A stretch of DNA of 6,701 nt, taken from assembly GCA_019242065.1 (NCBI GenBank), contig JAFAWJ010000246.1, positions 1-6,701 of the forward strand, written 5' to 3'. How positions within the stretch are numbered: position 1 is the first letter of the stretch; the number at the start of each line of letters is the position of its first letter. The notes beneath the pieces were generated by a model that was not told the origin of the DNA, did not search any database, and saw only the letters and a program-made list of their open reading frames with translations. Of the stretch, positions 6,564 to 6,701 are shown in pieces. The position numbers and the translations under genes were made by a program. Source of the stretch: Chloroflexota bacterium (GTDB taxonomy: Bacteria; Chloroflexota; UBA6077; CF-72).

Positions 6564-6701
6564 ACGCAGACCTTGCACACGGGATTGGTCTTGACGTCGA
6601 GGTCGTGGCGGAAGGCGACGGCCTCGGGCGAGTTGAGGATCGCGTCGAGCGGCCGTTCGTGGATGTTGCCCAGCGCGTTGTGGAAGAAGCACGGGCGGAC
6701 G
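6527..6701 (-). CDS. Radical SAM/SPASM protein, C-terminal tail (partial, N-terminus off window)
   Basis: The last 57 codons of a minus-strand gene enter from the right edge and end at TGA 6529-6527. The translation reads like the end of a SPASM domain, the C-terminal domain that binds auxiliary iron-sulfur clusters in many radical SAM enzymes. It starts with RPCFFHN (visible residues 2-8), then LGNIHERPLDAILNSPEA (10-27), a spaced FRHDLD, and the closing cysteine group C42-x-x-C45-x-C47. The G-N-I, the I-L-N-S-P 'iw-s' element and the final CxxC are the usual SPASM landmarks. The CxxxCxxC cluster of the core domain must lie outside the window. SPASM enzymes modify peptides, enzymes (anSMEs) or sugars and alcohols. 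Next to a flippase and a methyltransferase, a surface-glycan or small-molecule role is plausible but unproven. The gene overlaps the following methyltransferase by 4 bases (CTG start) or 37 bases (GTG start). Confidence 0.8.
   Translation of the reverse strand, partial: VRPCFFHNALGNIHERPLDAILNSPEAVAFRHDLDVKTNPVCKVCVCTLSLGRRSPA

Noticed and set aside
6564..6692. N-terminal extension of the methyltransferase to the ATG at 6692
   Set aside because: This stretch is Arg/Pro/Gln-rich and lies over the SPASM coding frame, which has real motifs. It would also imply an overlap of about 166 bases.

Overview
GC-rich bacterial DNA (over 60% G+C by eye), densely packed, with 1-4 bp gene overlaps, GTG starts and weak Shine-Dalgarno signals. 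No taxonomic marker is present. The mix of paired B12-binding radical SAM enzymes, a winged-helix nucleotidyltransferase-like protein and a Wzx-type flippase would fit an environmental lineage such as Chloroflexota, but this is only a guess. I see no RNA genes, CRISPR array, insertion sequence or phage genes.

Layout. Left block, all on the minus strand and read from right to left: a winged-helix/nucleotidyltransferase-fold protein (4326-3364), a B12-binding radical SAM enzyme (3367-1856), a second, paralogous B12-binding radical SAM enzyme (1856-453), and a class I SAM methyltransferase with an NPPY motif (456 to beyond base 1, cut by the window edge). The three junctions overlap by 4, 1 and 4 bases (ATGA, TGATG, ATGA), so these genes almost certainly form one translationally coupled operon. 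Middle: a 164-bp divergent intergenic region (4327-4490) that should hold the promoters for both sides and contains a short dyad. Right block: a plus-strand polysaccharide flippase (4491-5804) whose last 57 bases are also coding, antisense, for a minus-strand SAM methyltransferase (5748 to about 6563 or 6530). That methyltransferase in turn overlaps the end of a radical SAM/SPASM gene (6527 to beyond 6701), of which only the C-terminal cysteine-rich tail is in the window.

How the genes may work together. The right block resembles a cell-surface glycan or lipid-linked glycan locus (flippase, small-molecule methyltransferase, SPASM enzyme). The left operon looks like a small modification or biosynthetic pathway: two cobalamin-dependent radical enzymes, a HemK/HEMK2-like N-methyltransferase and a nucleotidyltransferase-like protein. 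No substrate can be read from the sequence. The left operon is the best candidate here for an undescribed system; assigning it to the glycan locus is inference from proximity only.
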